Source: Ruegeria profundi
GTDB taxonomy: Bacteria > Pseudomonadota > Alphaproteobacteria > Rhodobacterales > Rhodobacteraceae
Assembly: GCF_001507545.1 (NCBI RefSeq)
Contig: NZ_LQBP01000002.1
Location: forward strand, 248,001-312,000
DNA length: 64,000 nt
Reading direction: 5' to 3'
Positions 26,831 to 35,461 of this stretch are shown here, piece by piece; the first letter of the stretch is position 1, and each line of letters begins with the position of its first letter. A program made the translations under genes and the position numbers. The notes under the pieces are model-generated. The model made no database searches, was not told the DNA's origin, and saw only the letters and a list, made by a program, of their open reading frames with translations.

Positions 26831-29188
26831 TCAAAACTCCTGCCAGACCTCAGGGCCGTCCAATTGGCCATTGACTGCGATTGGCCGTGCTTCCACTTTG
26901 GTGTTCGGGCCCCAATCTGCACCGTGGGCCGTTGGGCGCTTGATCTCGACAACTGTGGACTGTGGGTCATCAAATTCAGTTTCAACTCGGAACCGGGCCA
27001 CAAGTTCAGACAGTTTTGCCGCATCCGAATTCAACAGGTGACTTGAAGCAGAAGACTCTTCAACCATGGCAGCGTTCTGCTGTGTAACTTCGTCCAGCTG
27101 AGTTACACCGATGTTAATCTCACCCAGCCCTGTGGACTGTTCCGCTGCACCATCGGCGATTTCCGACACCATCTGAGAGATGTGACCGACCCTATCCACA
27201 ATTCTATTGAGCGCGTCCCCGGCCTTCCCGACAAGATCCACGCCACGTTCAACCTGCTTGGAGCTATTGCCGATGAGTGTCTTGATTTCCATTGCAGCTT
27301 CGGAACTGCGCTGCGCCAAGGCCCGAACTTCAGAGGCGACAACCGCGAAGCCACGCCCCGCGTCGCCTGCGCGTGCAGCTTCGACCCCGGCGTTCAAAGC
27401 CAGCAGGTTAGTTTGGAACGCAATGTCGTCAATGACACCGATGATCTGGCTGATATGGCTTGCGGATTCTTCGATTTCCGTCATCGCTGCGACAGCGTTC
27501 TGGACCACTGCCCCACTGTCTTCAGCTTCCTTGCGCGACTCTGTCATCGTCACCTCGACCGACTTTGCACCTTCAGCCGCGGATTTTACGCTTGCAGTCA
27601 TTTCATCCAGTGCGGCTGCAGTCTGCTCGAGCGTTGCAGCCTGGCTTTCCGTCCGGTGTGAAAGGTCTTCGGAAGCCTGCGATATCTCAGCCGCGCCCTG
27701 GCGGATACTGTTAGACGTGTTGATCACTTCGACCACGGTTGCATTCAGCGTTTGCATTGTTGTGTTGAAGTCTTGACGAAGCTGTTCGTGGTCGGACCGG
27801 AACGGTACCGTGATGGGTTGCGAGAAATCGCCAGCAGACAAACGTCGCAGACCTATACTCAGTTCTTTGACCACTTCTTCTTGCTCACGCTGATGCTGGT
27901 TACGTTCCTCTTCGGCCTTCCGAGCTTCACGCAGGTCATCGCGCATTCGGACAAGTGTCCTTCCGATCGTTCCAAAATCGTCGCGGCGCGTTGCCTCAGG
28001 CACTTCGACATCAAGATCGCCTTGGGTCACCTGTTCCATTGTATGGCGAAGCGAATTGATGGGTCCGGTAATTGTACGGGCAAAAAGCCAACCGACCACC
28101 GAAAGAACTAGTGCGCAGGCAATTGAAACCAAAATCTGGAAATTTCGTTCCGCCCTTACAGGCGCCAGAATTTCATCCAGCGATTGCTCGGCAACCAAAG
28201 CCCAGCGGTTGTTGTGAAAAACGATCGAGGACACATAAGAGGCAACTCTGTCGCCGTTGATACCGGTTGCATTGGGGAAAAAGCTGGTGTTGCCGCTCAA
28301 CGCGAATTCAATCTGCTCGCTGAACGGCACTTTCTCCAGAACCTTCACACCATTCTCAAATCGTGACGCAATGCGTGTATTGTAATCTTCTCCGACAAGA
28401 AGGACTTCACCGGTTTCACCTAGACCAACCGGGTTGTTAACAATGCCTTCCAACATGGCGATTGGCACCTGAATGACCAGAACACCGACATAGTCGCCGT
28501 TTTCGTTGATGACCTTCGTCGCGACAAAACTGGACGGAACGTTATTGCTTGGCTCGTAAGGAGACAGGTCTGAAAAGTGAACAGTGCCGGGTGCGTCGGT
28601 TGCCGCATCCCTGAAGACTTGCCCAAGCCCCGAGTCCCTGAAACGCCCGTTCAGCAAATTGGTTGTAAAGTCTTTTTCTTTTTTTACCGAGTAAACAACA
28701 TCCCCCTGCGGGCTAACCAGCAGAACATCATAGAATCCCTTGGAATCAACGATCGACAAAAAGGGGGGATGATAACGACCGTGGTGCATGTGGTACACTT
28801 CAGACCCTTCGGCTTTGCTCAATAACTGACGCTCGCCGACGGGATATGGGTTTCCTGAAATGTAGGCTGTGGTCAGGGCTTGCCTTGGGTCGCCCTCTGA
28901 CGCGCTCCAGGTTGCTGAGAACCATTCCAGAGCCGTCGATGTAGAAGGGACCGCCGCCAAGGCCAAAACATCCGCATCCAAGCCTTCCAACCAGCTTTGC
29001 AACGTTGCTTCACGTTCCAAAACCAACGTTTTGAAGTGTTCTTCGACGTTTGTTAGGGCTGTATCCCGAAATCGGAGATCGCTTAATGTCACCAACACAA
29101 CGGTAACCAATGCGCAAAACCCTACAATCGTGAGTGGAAGTTTCAACGCCAGTTTTGGCGACAAAATCATCTTCATTTTGTTCTCCAA
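26831..29188 (-). CDS. Methyl-accepting chemotaxis protein with periplasmic sensor domain
   Basis: A 785-residue chemoreceptor: membrane helix 1 at about residues 14-34, a large periplasmic region of about 325 residues with the length and motif spacing of a double Cache domain ([17 protein letters not shown] near 170), helix 2 at about 362-382, HAMP at about 383-436, a second HAMP-like linker, and the signalling domain with the tip [20 protein letters not shown] near residue 605. It ends in VWQEF, an aromatic-x-x-aromatic pentapeptide of the CheR/CheB-tethering type. It precedes cheB (53 bp) and cheD on the same strand. Confidence 0.93.
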   Translation of the reverse strand: MENKMKMILSPKLALKLPLTIVGFCALVTVVLVTLSDLRFRDTALTNVEEHFKTLVLEREATLQSWLEGLDADVLALAAVPSTSTALEWFSATWSASEGDPRQALTTAYISGNPYPVGERQLLSKAEGSEVYHMHHGRYHPPFLSIVDSKGFYDVLLVSPQGDVVYSVKKEKDFTTNLLNGRFRDSGLGQVFRDAATDAPGTVHFSDLSPYEPSNNVPSSFVATKVINENGDYVGVLVIQVPIAMLEGIVNNPVGLGETGEVLLVGEDYNTRIASRFENGVKVLEKVPFSEQIEFALSGNTSFFPNATGINGDRVASYVSSIVFHNNRWALVAEQSLDEILAPVRAERNFQILVSIACALVLSVVGWLFARTITGPINSLRHTMEQVTQGDLDVEVPEATRRDDFGTIGRTLVRMRDDLREARKAEEERNQHQREQEEVVKELSIGLRRLSAGDFSQPITVPFRSDHEQLRQDFNTTMQTLNATVVEVINTSNSIRQGAAEISQASEDLSHRTESQAATLEQTAAALDEMTASVKSAAEGAKSVEVTMTESRKEAEDSGAVVQNAVAAMTEIEESASHISQIIGVIDDIAFQTNLLALNAGVEAARAGDAGRGFAVVASEVRALAQRSSEAAMEIKTLIGNSSKQVERGVDLVGKAGDALNRIVDRVGHISQMVSEIADGAAEQSTGLGEINIGVTQLDEVTQQNAAMVEESSASSHLLNSDAAKLSELVARFRVETEFDDPQSTVVEIKRPTAHGADWGPNTKVEARPIAVNGQLDGPEVWQEF

Positions 29189-29471
29189 CAGTTATCGCGC
29201 AGGGGTCTGCCCGCCGCATTTCCTCCTTTTTTCAGCTCAGGTGTTAATTTATCGCTTAACGTCGTCCTTTGGTTTGATCGGAAATTGATTAGACTTTTCT
29301 CTTTTTACTGACTTCAGGTTAGTTCACTTCGCGCTTTGCCGATCGGCGACGGCGCCTTTGCGATCCTCTGCGACGAGGTGAAGTCACTGACGAGCCCTGA
29401 CAACCAATCTGTCCCGCCTCCGAAGGCTGGTTACGAGTTGCTCATAGCCATAGCCGAACTATCTCCCGTGG

Positions 29472-31019
29472 ATGAAAACAAACTCGTCAGCCGCCAAAGA
29501 CGCCCGACTGCTGTTGATTTTGGGCGATCAACTCAGCCTTGATATCTCCTCTTTGCGCGCCGGAAAGCCTGACCGTGATATTGTCCTCATGGCAGAGGTG
29601 CAGGACGAAGCGAGCTATGTCCCGCATCACAAAAAGAAGATTGCGTTCGTGTTTTCCGCCATGCGTCATTTCGCAGCCGAATTGGAAGACGCTGGGTGGT
29701 CGGTGAGATATGTAAAACTGGACGACCCCGACAATAGCGGCGATCTGCCCGGTGAACTTGCGCGCGCCGTGAAAGATCACGGCATCGACCATGTGCTGAT
29801 GACAGAGCCGGGAGAATTTCGACTGAAGGCTGTATTGTCGGATTGGTCCAAAGACGCGCAGACCGAACTGGAAATGTTGGATGACGACCGGTTTGTAGCC
29901 TCTCATGCCGAGTTTCGCGACTGGGCCAAGGGGCGCAAGCAGTTGCGGATGGAATACTTCTACCGCGAAATGCGACGCAAAACCGGGCTGTTGATGGACG
30001 GAGACGCTCCGGAAGGCGGCAAGTGGAACTATGACAGCCAGAACCGCAAACCCGCCCAATCAGACCTTTTCATGCCGCGGCCGCTGGAAACAGAACCCGA
30101 CGCCATAACAGAAGAGGTCCTGAAACTGGTCGAAGACCGGTTCGACGATAATTTTGGAACCTTGCGCCCTTTTTGGTTTGGCGTGACGCGTGCGGACGCG
30201 CTGAAAGCACTGACGATGTTTGTGGAACAGGCCTTGCCGCGTTTCGGCGACTATCAGGATGCGATGTTAGAGGGCGAGCCGTTCCTGTATCACTCGGTTC
30301 TGTCGCTTTACATCAATGTGGGGCTTCTTGACCCGCTTGAAACCTGCGAACGCGTTGCACAGGCCTATCACGACTGTGATGCCCCGTTGAATGCGGTCGA
30401 GGGCTATATCCGCCAAATCATCGGATGGCGCGAATATATGCGCGGCATCTACTGGCACAGCGGGCCAGAGTACACGCAACAGAATTTTTTCGGGGCAAAG
30501 CGGCCATTGCCGGATTTCTATTGGACCGGGCGCACAGACATGGCGTGCATGGCCGCCGCGATCGGACAGACAAAAGAAGAAGCTTACGCGCACCATATTC
30601 AGCGCCTGATGGTGACCGGGAACTTTGCCATGTTGGCCGGTATCGACCCGCACGAAGTGCATGAATGGTATCTGGCTGTTTATGCCGACGCCTACGAATG
30701 GGTCGAGGCACCAAACGTGATCGGAATGAGCCAGTTTGCAGATGGCGGATTGCTGGGTTCAAAACCCTACGCAGCCAGCGGAAACTACATCAACAAGATG
30801 TCGGATCACTGTGCCAACTGCAGCTATGATGTGAAACAAAAGACAGGGTCCGACGCATGCCCGTTCAACCCGCTCTATTGGGATTTTCTGTTGCGCAACG
30901 AAGATAAGCTGCGCGGTAATCCGCGCCTTGGTCAAGTGTACCGCACATGGGACAAAATGGATGAGGACAAGAAAAAAGAATACCGTGACAGCGCGCGGGC
31001 GGTATTGGACAGGCTTTAG
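29472..31019 (+). CDS. phrB: Fe-S photolyase/cryptochrome (PhrB/CryB family)
   Basis: A 515-residue member of the bacterial Fe-S cryptochrome/photolyase group. It starts with the antenna strand LLLILGDQLS. Four cysteines at residues 359, 447, 450 and 463 reproduce the 88-3-13 spacing of the [4Fe-4S] ligands of Agrobacterium PhrB, a (6-4) photolyase. The C-terminal half binds FAD (IRQIIGWREYMRGIYW near 318). It repairs UV (6-4) photoproducts or acts as a blue-light sensor (CryB-like); sequence alone does not decide. Its stop meets the convergent photolyase-like gene with a 4-base overlap. Confidence 0.92.
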   Translation: MKTNSSAAKDARLLLILGDQLSLDISSLRAGKPDRDIVLMAEVQDEASYVPHHKKKIAFVFSAMRHFAAELEDAGWSVRYVKLDDPDNSGDLPGELARAVKDHGIDHVLMTEPGEFRLKAVLSDWSKDAQTELEMLDDDRFVASHAEFRDWAKGRKQLRMEYFYREMRRKTGLLMDGDAPEGGKWNYDSQNRKPAQSDLFMPRPLETEPDAITEEVLKLVEDRFDDNFGTLRPFWFGVTRADALKALTMFVEQALPRFGDYQDAMLEGEPFLYHSVLSLYINVGLLDPLETCERVAQAYHDCDAPLNAVEGYIRQIIGWREYMRGIYWHSGPEYTQQNFFGAKRPLPDFYWTGRTDMACMAAAIGQTKEEAYAHHIQRLMVTGNFAMLAGIDPHEVHEWYLAVYADAYEWVEAPNVIGMSQFADGGLLGSKPYAASGNYINKMSDHCANCSYDVKQKTGSDACPFNPLYWDFLLRNEDKLRGNPRLGQVYRTWDKMDEDKKKEYRDSARAVLDRL

Positions 31020-32230
31020 ACCGCGTAATCTAAAGACCTAAGAATAGTGGGGATTTTCTTTTTCAGGCCAAAGAAGCCGCGCGTCGCGTGTGGCCACGCC
31101 AGGCTGTCATAGTCCCGACGAATTTGACACAGCGTTAGTCCGGCACGGTCGAGTCGCGCATTCTGTAGTTGCGTGGCGACTGGTCCGACAGGTGCAAAGC
31201 CGGTGACAACGGTTTTTACACCTGCCGTTTCGGCCGCTGCGATTATCTGTTCAGCCCAGCTTTCATCTTCGGCCCCAACCGCACCAACGGCATCCGAGAC
31301 CGCGCCCGCAGCAAAGGATTGTACAATTGGCTCGATCGCTAAAGGTGATCGTCGTTGCGTGGCAAGTAGCCCGATCTCTGCTTTGGGTTGGCGCGGCAAA
31401 GTTGCACCAATTTGACAATCGTCTTCAGTCACCAGAAGCAGAAAACCTTCGTCCGGCATGGCATCTGGCGAGGGCACTGGAACACGAGGATGCGCGTTCT
31501 CTTCCGTCAAAGGCTCTGCCGTCTTAGCCAACTGTCCCTCGGGGTTGAACCTGCCATTCGTGTATTTGGCGATGTTGGACGGCCGGGCGAGATACGTTTT
31601 CCCCTTGGTGTGCAAACCGGCAACCCAGCGCCAGCTCAGCGTGTTGGACGCAGGGTCGCCGTCAAGCAGATGACGCAGGAAGAAATCGGCGCCCAGTTCC
31701 CAGGGCAGACGCAATGTGAACACCCAGATCGAAGCGAACCACATCCTTGTATGGTTGTGCAGATACCCCGTCTTGATCAGTTCGCGGACCCAGTGATCAA
31801 AACAATCGATGCCTGTTCGCCCTTCGACGGCGTCGTTGTAATCGGTCGTTCGTGCACCGTCGTCCAGTGCGCGTTGAAGTCCCTCGTTGTAGGACGTCCA
31901 GACACTTGGTTGCTGCTGTAACCAGCCTTTGAAATAGGTGCGCCAGAAAACTTCTTGAACGAACTTTTCGGCCGCTAAATATGAGTGGCGCGCCAATGTT
32001 GCGTTCAGAACCTCCTGTTCTGTGATCAGACGGTGCCGTATCCACGGGGACAGAGCCGAAACGTTGCTGCGTCTGTCGGGACCGAAGTCGAAATTGCGTT
32101 GGCTGGCATAGTGCTTGCCTGTACGCGCAGCAAACTGATCCAACCGCAAAAGCCCGGCCTGTCGTGTGGGTGAAAACTCTGCAGCCCTTGCATGATCGGC
32201 CTGTGTTTCGAACAAGTCCCCGGTAGTCAT
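31016..32230 (-). CDS. FAD-binding photolyase-family protein with domains in reversed order
   Basis: A 404-residue protein. Residues about 1-250 are the FAD-binding helical half of a photolyase ([15 protein letters not shown], then [15 protein letters not shown] and a WRWVAG FAD-loop pattern); no antenna domain precedes it. Residues about 255-404 form an alpha/beta segment whose end ([12 protein letters not shown], then [16 protein letters not shown]) resembles the end of the Rossmann-like antenna half normally found first. I used the ATG at 32230, which overlaps the DUF2256 stop (ATGA). It is probably a light-active flavoprotein; DNA repair is unproven. Confidence 0.8.
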   Translation of the reverse strand: MTTGDLFETQADHARAAEFSPTRQAGLLRLDQFAARTGKHYASQRNFDFGPDRRSNVSALSPWIRHRLITEQEVLNATLARHSYLAAEKFVQEVFWRTYFKGWLQQQPSVWTSYNEGLQRALDDGARTTDYNDAVEGRTGIDCFDHWVRELIKTGYLHNHTRMWFASIWVFTLRLPWELGADFFLRHLLDGDPASNTLSWRWVAGLHTKGKTYLARPSNIAKYTNGRFNPEGQLAKTAEPLTEENAHPRVPVPSPDAMPDEGFLLLVTEDDCQIGATLPRQPKAEIGLLATQRRSPLAIEPIVQSFAAGAVSDAVGAVGAEDESWAEQIIAAAETAGVKTVVTGFAPVGPVATQLQNARLDRAGLTLCQIRRDYDSLAWPHATRGFFGLKKKIPTILRSLDYAV

Positions 32231-32364
32231 GCGGCACGCCTGCAACGTTTCGAGCAGTAGCGTACTTCGTCCCAAACTTGCGCCCATTTCTTCCGCCACG
32301 TGAATGGTCGACCGCAGGTCACGCAGATCTTAGTGGGCAGATCTGATTTCTTCCGCATTTTCAT
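32227..32364 (-). CDS. DUF2256 small zinc-finger protein
   Basis: A 45-residue protein with [14 protein letters not shown] and CSKRC, i.e. four Cys in two pairs about 20 residues apart, plus many Arg and Lys: the DUF2256 pattern. Its ATG overlaps the stop of the upstream photolyase (TAATG) and its stop overlaps the start of the next gene (ATGA), so it is fully embedded in the photolyase operon. DUF2256 is known to occur next to or fused with photolyase/cryptochrome-like proteins; a zinc- or DNA-binding accessory role is plausible. Confidence 0.85.
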   Translation of the reverse strand: MKMRKKSDLPTKICVTCGRPFTWRKKWAQVWDEVRYCSKRCRRAA

Positions 32365-33893
32365 TATTGATCCTCGAATGGTAGGGACATTTGGGTATCT
32401 GGTTCCTTTTTCCGGCGTCCACCCCGATTGCGTGTTGAGCTTTTTCGGCTGGCATGTTTGGACACTATGGCAGCAGCTTCCACCCGAAAGCCTTCGCCTT
32501 TTCGCACAGCCCAGATCGCTTCTCGCGCTGCGCGGGCGGCTGCGATATGGTCGACGATTGGTTCCGGATAAGCCTTCCCCAGCACGTCCGCGGCATTTTC
32601 CGCCTTCCACGGTACTTGCAGAAACCTATCGGGGATCGCGGCCAGTTCGGGCACCCATTTTCTGGTAAAGCGCCCCGTTGGGTCCTGATCGTGGCCCTGT
32701 TTCACCGGGTTGTAGATCCGAACCGCGTTAATCCCCGTGGTTCCGGATTGCATCTGAACCTGGCTCCAATGAATGCCAGGTTCATAATCGGTGAAGCTGC
32801 GGGCAAGGTGCAGCCCCGGAGCGCGCCAATCCAGCCAAAGGTGATAGCTTGCAGTTGCCATGACCATCGATCGCATCCGGAAATTCAGCCACCCCGTTGC
32901 GCGCAGGTACCGCATGCACGCATCCAGAAACGGCAAACCGGTTTCACCCTTGGCCCACGCGTCCAGCTTATCTTGATCCGGGGCAGATGGGCGGATTCCC
33001 TTGTAGCCGCGATGCAGGTTCTCATATTCAAGTCTCGGCTCAGACTCGAGCTTTTGGATAAAATGACAATGCCAGTGCAGCCGTCCGTTGAACGAAGTCA
33101 GAGAGCCGCGCCAAGATGACTTTCCTTTTGGCGGAGTGTCCCGCAGCGCACGTTGCCGCGCCCATGTCGCCTGAGCGACTTCGCGCACCGAGAGTGTGCC
33201 CCATGCCAGATGCGGTGAAAGCCGAGAGCAGGCTGTTTCGCCCTCAACCGGCGACGACATCGCGCGACGATAAGGTTCGCCACGCTTTTGCAGAAAACTG
33301 TCAAGCAGGCTTTGCCCGTCTGCTCGCCCGCCTTTTTGACGCAGCGGGCAGTGATCAGGCGCAAGACCAAGTGTTTCCGCGGTCGGAATGTCACCTACAT
33401 CCAGTGACAGCGGTCCAAGATTCGGAGGGTTTGTTATGGCCTCTGACATGAACGCATCCCAGCGCTCGGCCCATCCATTTCGGGATTTCATTCGCCGGAC
33501 GACGCCGTGATTCTGAACCTCGTTCCAAGGGATGCTGTGCGCGCGGCACCAGTCTGCGACACGCAGGTCGCGCTGAAACGTCCAATCATTACCGGTTTCT
33601 TCATGTGACCAGAGCGCGGTCAGGCCGTGATCCCGGTGAAGGTCGCTTAGGATTTCAACAATGTTGCCGGTGCGTACGATAAGAGGCTGACCCAGCTTGT
33701 GCAGGTCGGCGCGCAGTTGGTGCAACGTTTCTGCGATAAAGCTCCATTGCCGACCAGACATGTCGGGCGCGCGCCAGAGCTCAGGCTCGGCCACGTAAAG
33801 CGGCAAAACCGCGCCATGCGCGGCAGCCCGCGCCAATGCGCGGTTGTCTTGAACCCGTAGGTCGCGCTTGAACCAAACGACGTGCAACGTCAC
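32364..33893 (-). CDS. Deoxyribodipyrimidine photolyase/cryptochrome
   Basis: A 509-residue photolyase of standard domain order: the antenna domain starts at [16 protein letters not shown] (about residues 5-20), and the FAD-binding domain carries [17 protein letters not shown] (about 223), [18 protein letters not shown] (about 326) and [21 protein letters not shown] (about 372). The ERCGxxFR-type pattern of class I photolyases is degenerate, and an extended basic C-terminal tail of about 45 residues ([16 protein letters not shown]) is present. It heads a three-gene operon with DUF2256 and the reordered photolyase-like protein. Substrate (CPD or signalling) is not certain. Confidence 0.88.
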   Translation of the reverse strand: MTLHVVWFKRDLRVQDNRALARAAAHGAVLPLYVAEPELWRAPDMSGRQWSFIAETLHQLRADLHKLGQPLIVRTGNIVEILSDLHRDHGLTALWSHEETGNDWTFQRDLRVADWCRAHSIPWNEVQNHGVVRRMKSRNGWAERWDAFMSEAITNPPNLGPLSLDVGDIPTAETLGLAPDHCPLRQKGGRADGQSLLDSFLQKRGEPYRRAMSSPVEGETACSRLSPHLAWGTLSVREVAQATWARQRALRDTPPKGKSSWRGSLTSFNGRLHWHCHFIQKLESEPRLEYENLHRGYKGIRPSAPDQDKLDAWAKGETGLPFLDACMRYLRATGWLNFRMRSMVMATASYHLWLDWRAPGLHLARSFTDYEPGIHWSQVQMQSGTTGINAVRIYNPVKQGHDQDPTGRFTRKWVPELAAIPDRFLQVPWKAENAADVLGKAYPEPIVDHIAAARAAREAIWAVRKGEGFRVEAAAIVSKHASRKSSTRNRGGRRKKEPDTQMSLPFEDQ

Positions 33894-34074
33894 TCCTCAC
33901 ATCCGATTTCTTTCGCTCTGACGTAAGGCGATTTTCGTTTGTCTCAATTCTGAATGTTGGCCCGTGATCCGGAACCAGCATTCCCGCCGGCTGTACGGCG
34001 TGTAAACATCTGTTCAAGATCGACGGTGCCGGGTAAGGCGATAGTGGCGCTGCGACTTCCTAAAGGACTCACAC

Positions 34075-35334
34075 ATGATTCACGGCAACCCCGCTCTGAT
34101 AGACGCAATCCGAAACCGGTTTGCACATGTCGAAAACTGCCCGTTTCAAGGTAAGCGGATCTTTTTCGAGAACGCAGGCGGTGCGTTGACGCTGAAGACA
34201 GTGGTCGAGACTTCGGCCTTCTATGCCGCTATTCCAGACAATCCGGGGCGCATAAACCCAGCAGGCCAAGGCACGCAGAATGTAATCGATAAGGCCAAAG
34301 CGGATTTGGCAGTGTTCATGAACACCTCGACTGGGCAGTTCTTCGCCGGGGAAAGCGGTACTGAGCTTCTGTTCCGCTTGATCCGTACCGCTTGCCTCGC
34401 CGCGCCCAAGGGGGCCAAGGTCATCGGCTCATCGATCGAACACCCCGCCACCCGCAGCGCCGCACGCCGCTGGGCCGAGATTGCCGGTTTGGACTATGTG
34501 AACGTTCTGCATGACAACGCAACCGGGTTGGTCACGGCCGAGGACTACACTGCGCAAATGACCCCGGACGTGGCGGTGGCAACGATCCTTCACGCTTCGC
34601 CCGTGACGGGTATGGGCATGGATGTAGCTGCGATTTCCAAAGCGATAAGGGCTGTGGCGCCGGATTGTATGATCATTGTCGATGGCATCCAGCACGCAGC
34701 CCACGGACAGTTGGATTTGGATAGCTACAAGGTCGATGGCTACGTGATTTCACCGTACAAAGTGTTTTCACGCCACGGATATGGCATCGCCTGGATTTCA
34801 GACCGAATGGGCAGCATCCCGCATGATATGCTGATTGACGCGCCAGCAACGGCCTGGGAATTTGGAACGCGTGACGCTGGTTCATACGCCACGGTGTCAG
34901 ATGTCGTGTCGTATTTCGACTGGCTGGGCGGAGAAGTCTCAGGCGAAACCGACCGGCGCAAACGAATCGAAGCCGCAGGGCATGCCATCCGTGACTATGA
35001 AACCCATCTGACCAACACTGCAATCAACGGCACCGGTAACCTGCCGGGACTGAGAGAGATGAAACACGTCACAATTCTGGCTGGGCCCGATAATCCCGCG
35101 CGAGAAGGGCTTGTTTCCATCGTGGTCGAGGGAAAAGCTTCGGAAGATGTGGTGGAAATTTTGAACCAACAAGGTATCCGAACCCATACGCGCAAAGCCG
35201 ACCACTACTCCGGAAACGTCCTCACACCGCTGGGCTTGTCGGATTGTATCCGCATCTCCTTTTGTCATTACAACACTGAACAGGAAATCGCGCGCCTTCT
35301 GGGCGCGATCAAAGTGCTGGGCCCCGACGATTGA
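34075..35334 (+). CDS. Class V aminotransferase (cysteine desulfurase-like)
   Basis: A 419-residue PLP enzyme of fold type I. FFENAGGALTLK near residue 29 is the cofactor-phosphate region, IIVDGIQHAAHG near 200 gives the Asp and His stacking on PLP, and the Schiff-base Lys is in YVISPYKVFSRHGYG near 225. The active-site Cys loop of cysteine desulfurases is not evident, so I keep the general class V name; kynureninase- or isopenicillin-epimerase-like reactions are alternatives. It is a single gene, divergent from the photolyase operon and closed by a bidirectional terminator. Confidence 0.82.
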   Translation: MIHGNPALIDAIRNRFAHVENCPFQGKRIFFENAGGALTLKTVVETSAFYAAIPDNPGRINPAGQGTQNVIDKAKADLAVFMNTSTGQFFAGESGTELLFRLIRTACLAAPKGAKVIGSSIEHPATRSAARRWAEIAGLDYVNVLHDNATGLVTAEDYTAQMTPDVAVATILHASPVTGMGMDVAAISKAIRAVAPDCMIIVDGIQHAAHGQLDLDSYKVDGYVISPYKVFSRHGYGIAWISDRMGSIPHDMLIDAPATAWEFGTRDAGSYATVSDVVSYFDWLGGEVSGETDRRKRIEAAGHAIRDYETHLTNTAINGTGNLPGLREMKHVTILAGPDNPAREGLVSIVVEGKASEDVVEILNQQGIRTHTRKADHYSGNVLTPLGLSDCIRISFCHYNTEQEIARLLGAIKVLGPDD

Positions 35335-35420
35335 CTGCGGTCGCGAAGCTTTGGACGCGTTGTGATCCAGCCCGTGTTCAAAGAGTCTCGTGATTTAAAC
35401 ATGCGACGCGCGTTCAGAAA

Positions 35421-35446
35421 AAAGGCGCCCGGAATTGGGCGCCTTT
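35421..35446. terminator. Bidirectional terminator between aminotransferase and dabA
   Basis: A perfect 10-bp stem, AAAGGCGCCC (35421-35430) with GGGCGCCTTT (35437-35446), and a 6-base loop. A-rich and T-rich flanks on both sides let it work for both converging transcripts. Confidence 0.85.
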
Positions 35447-35461
35447 CGTTTGCCTTTTGGC

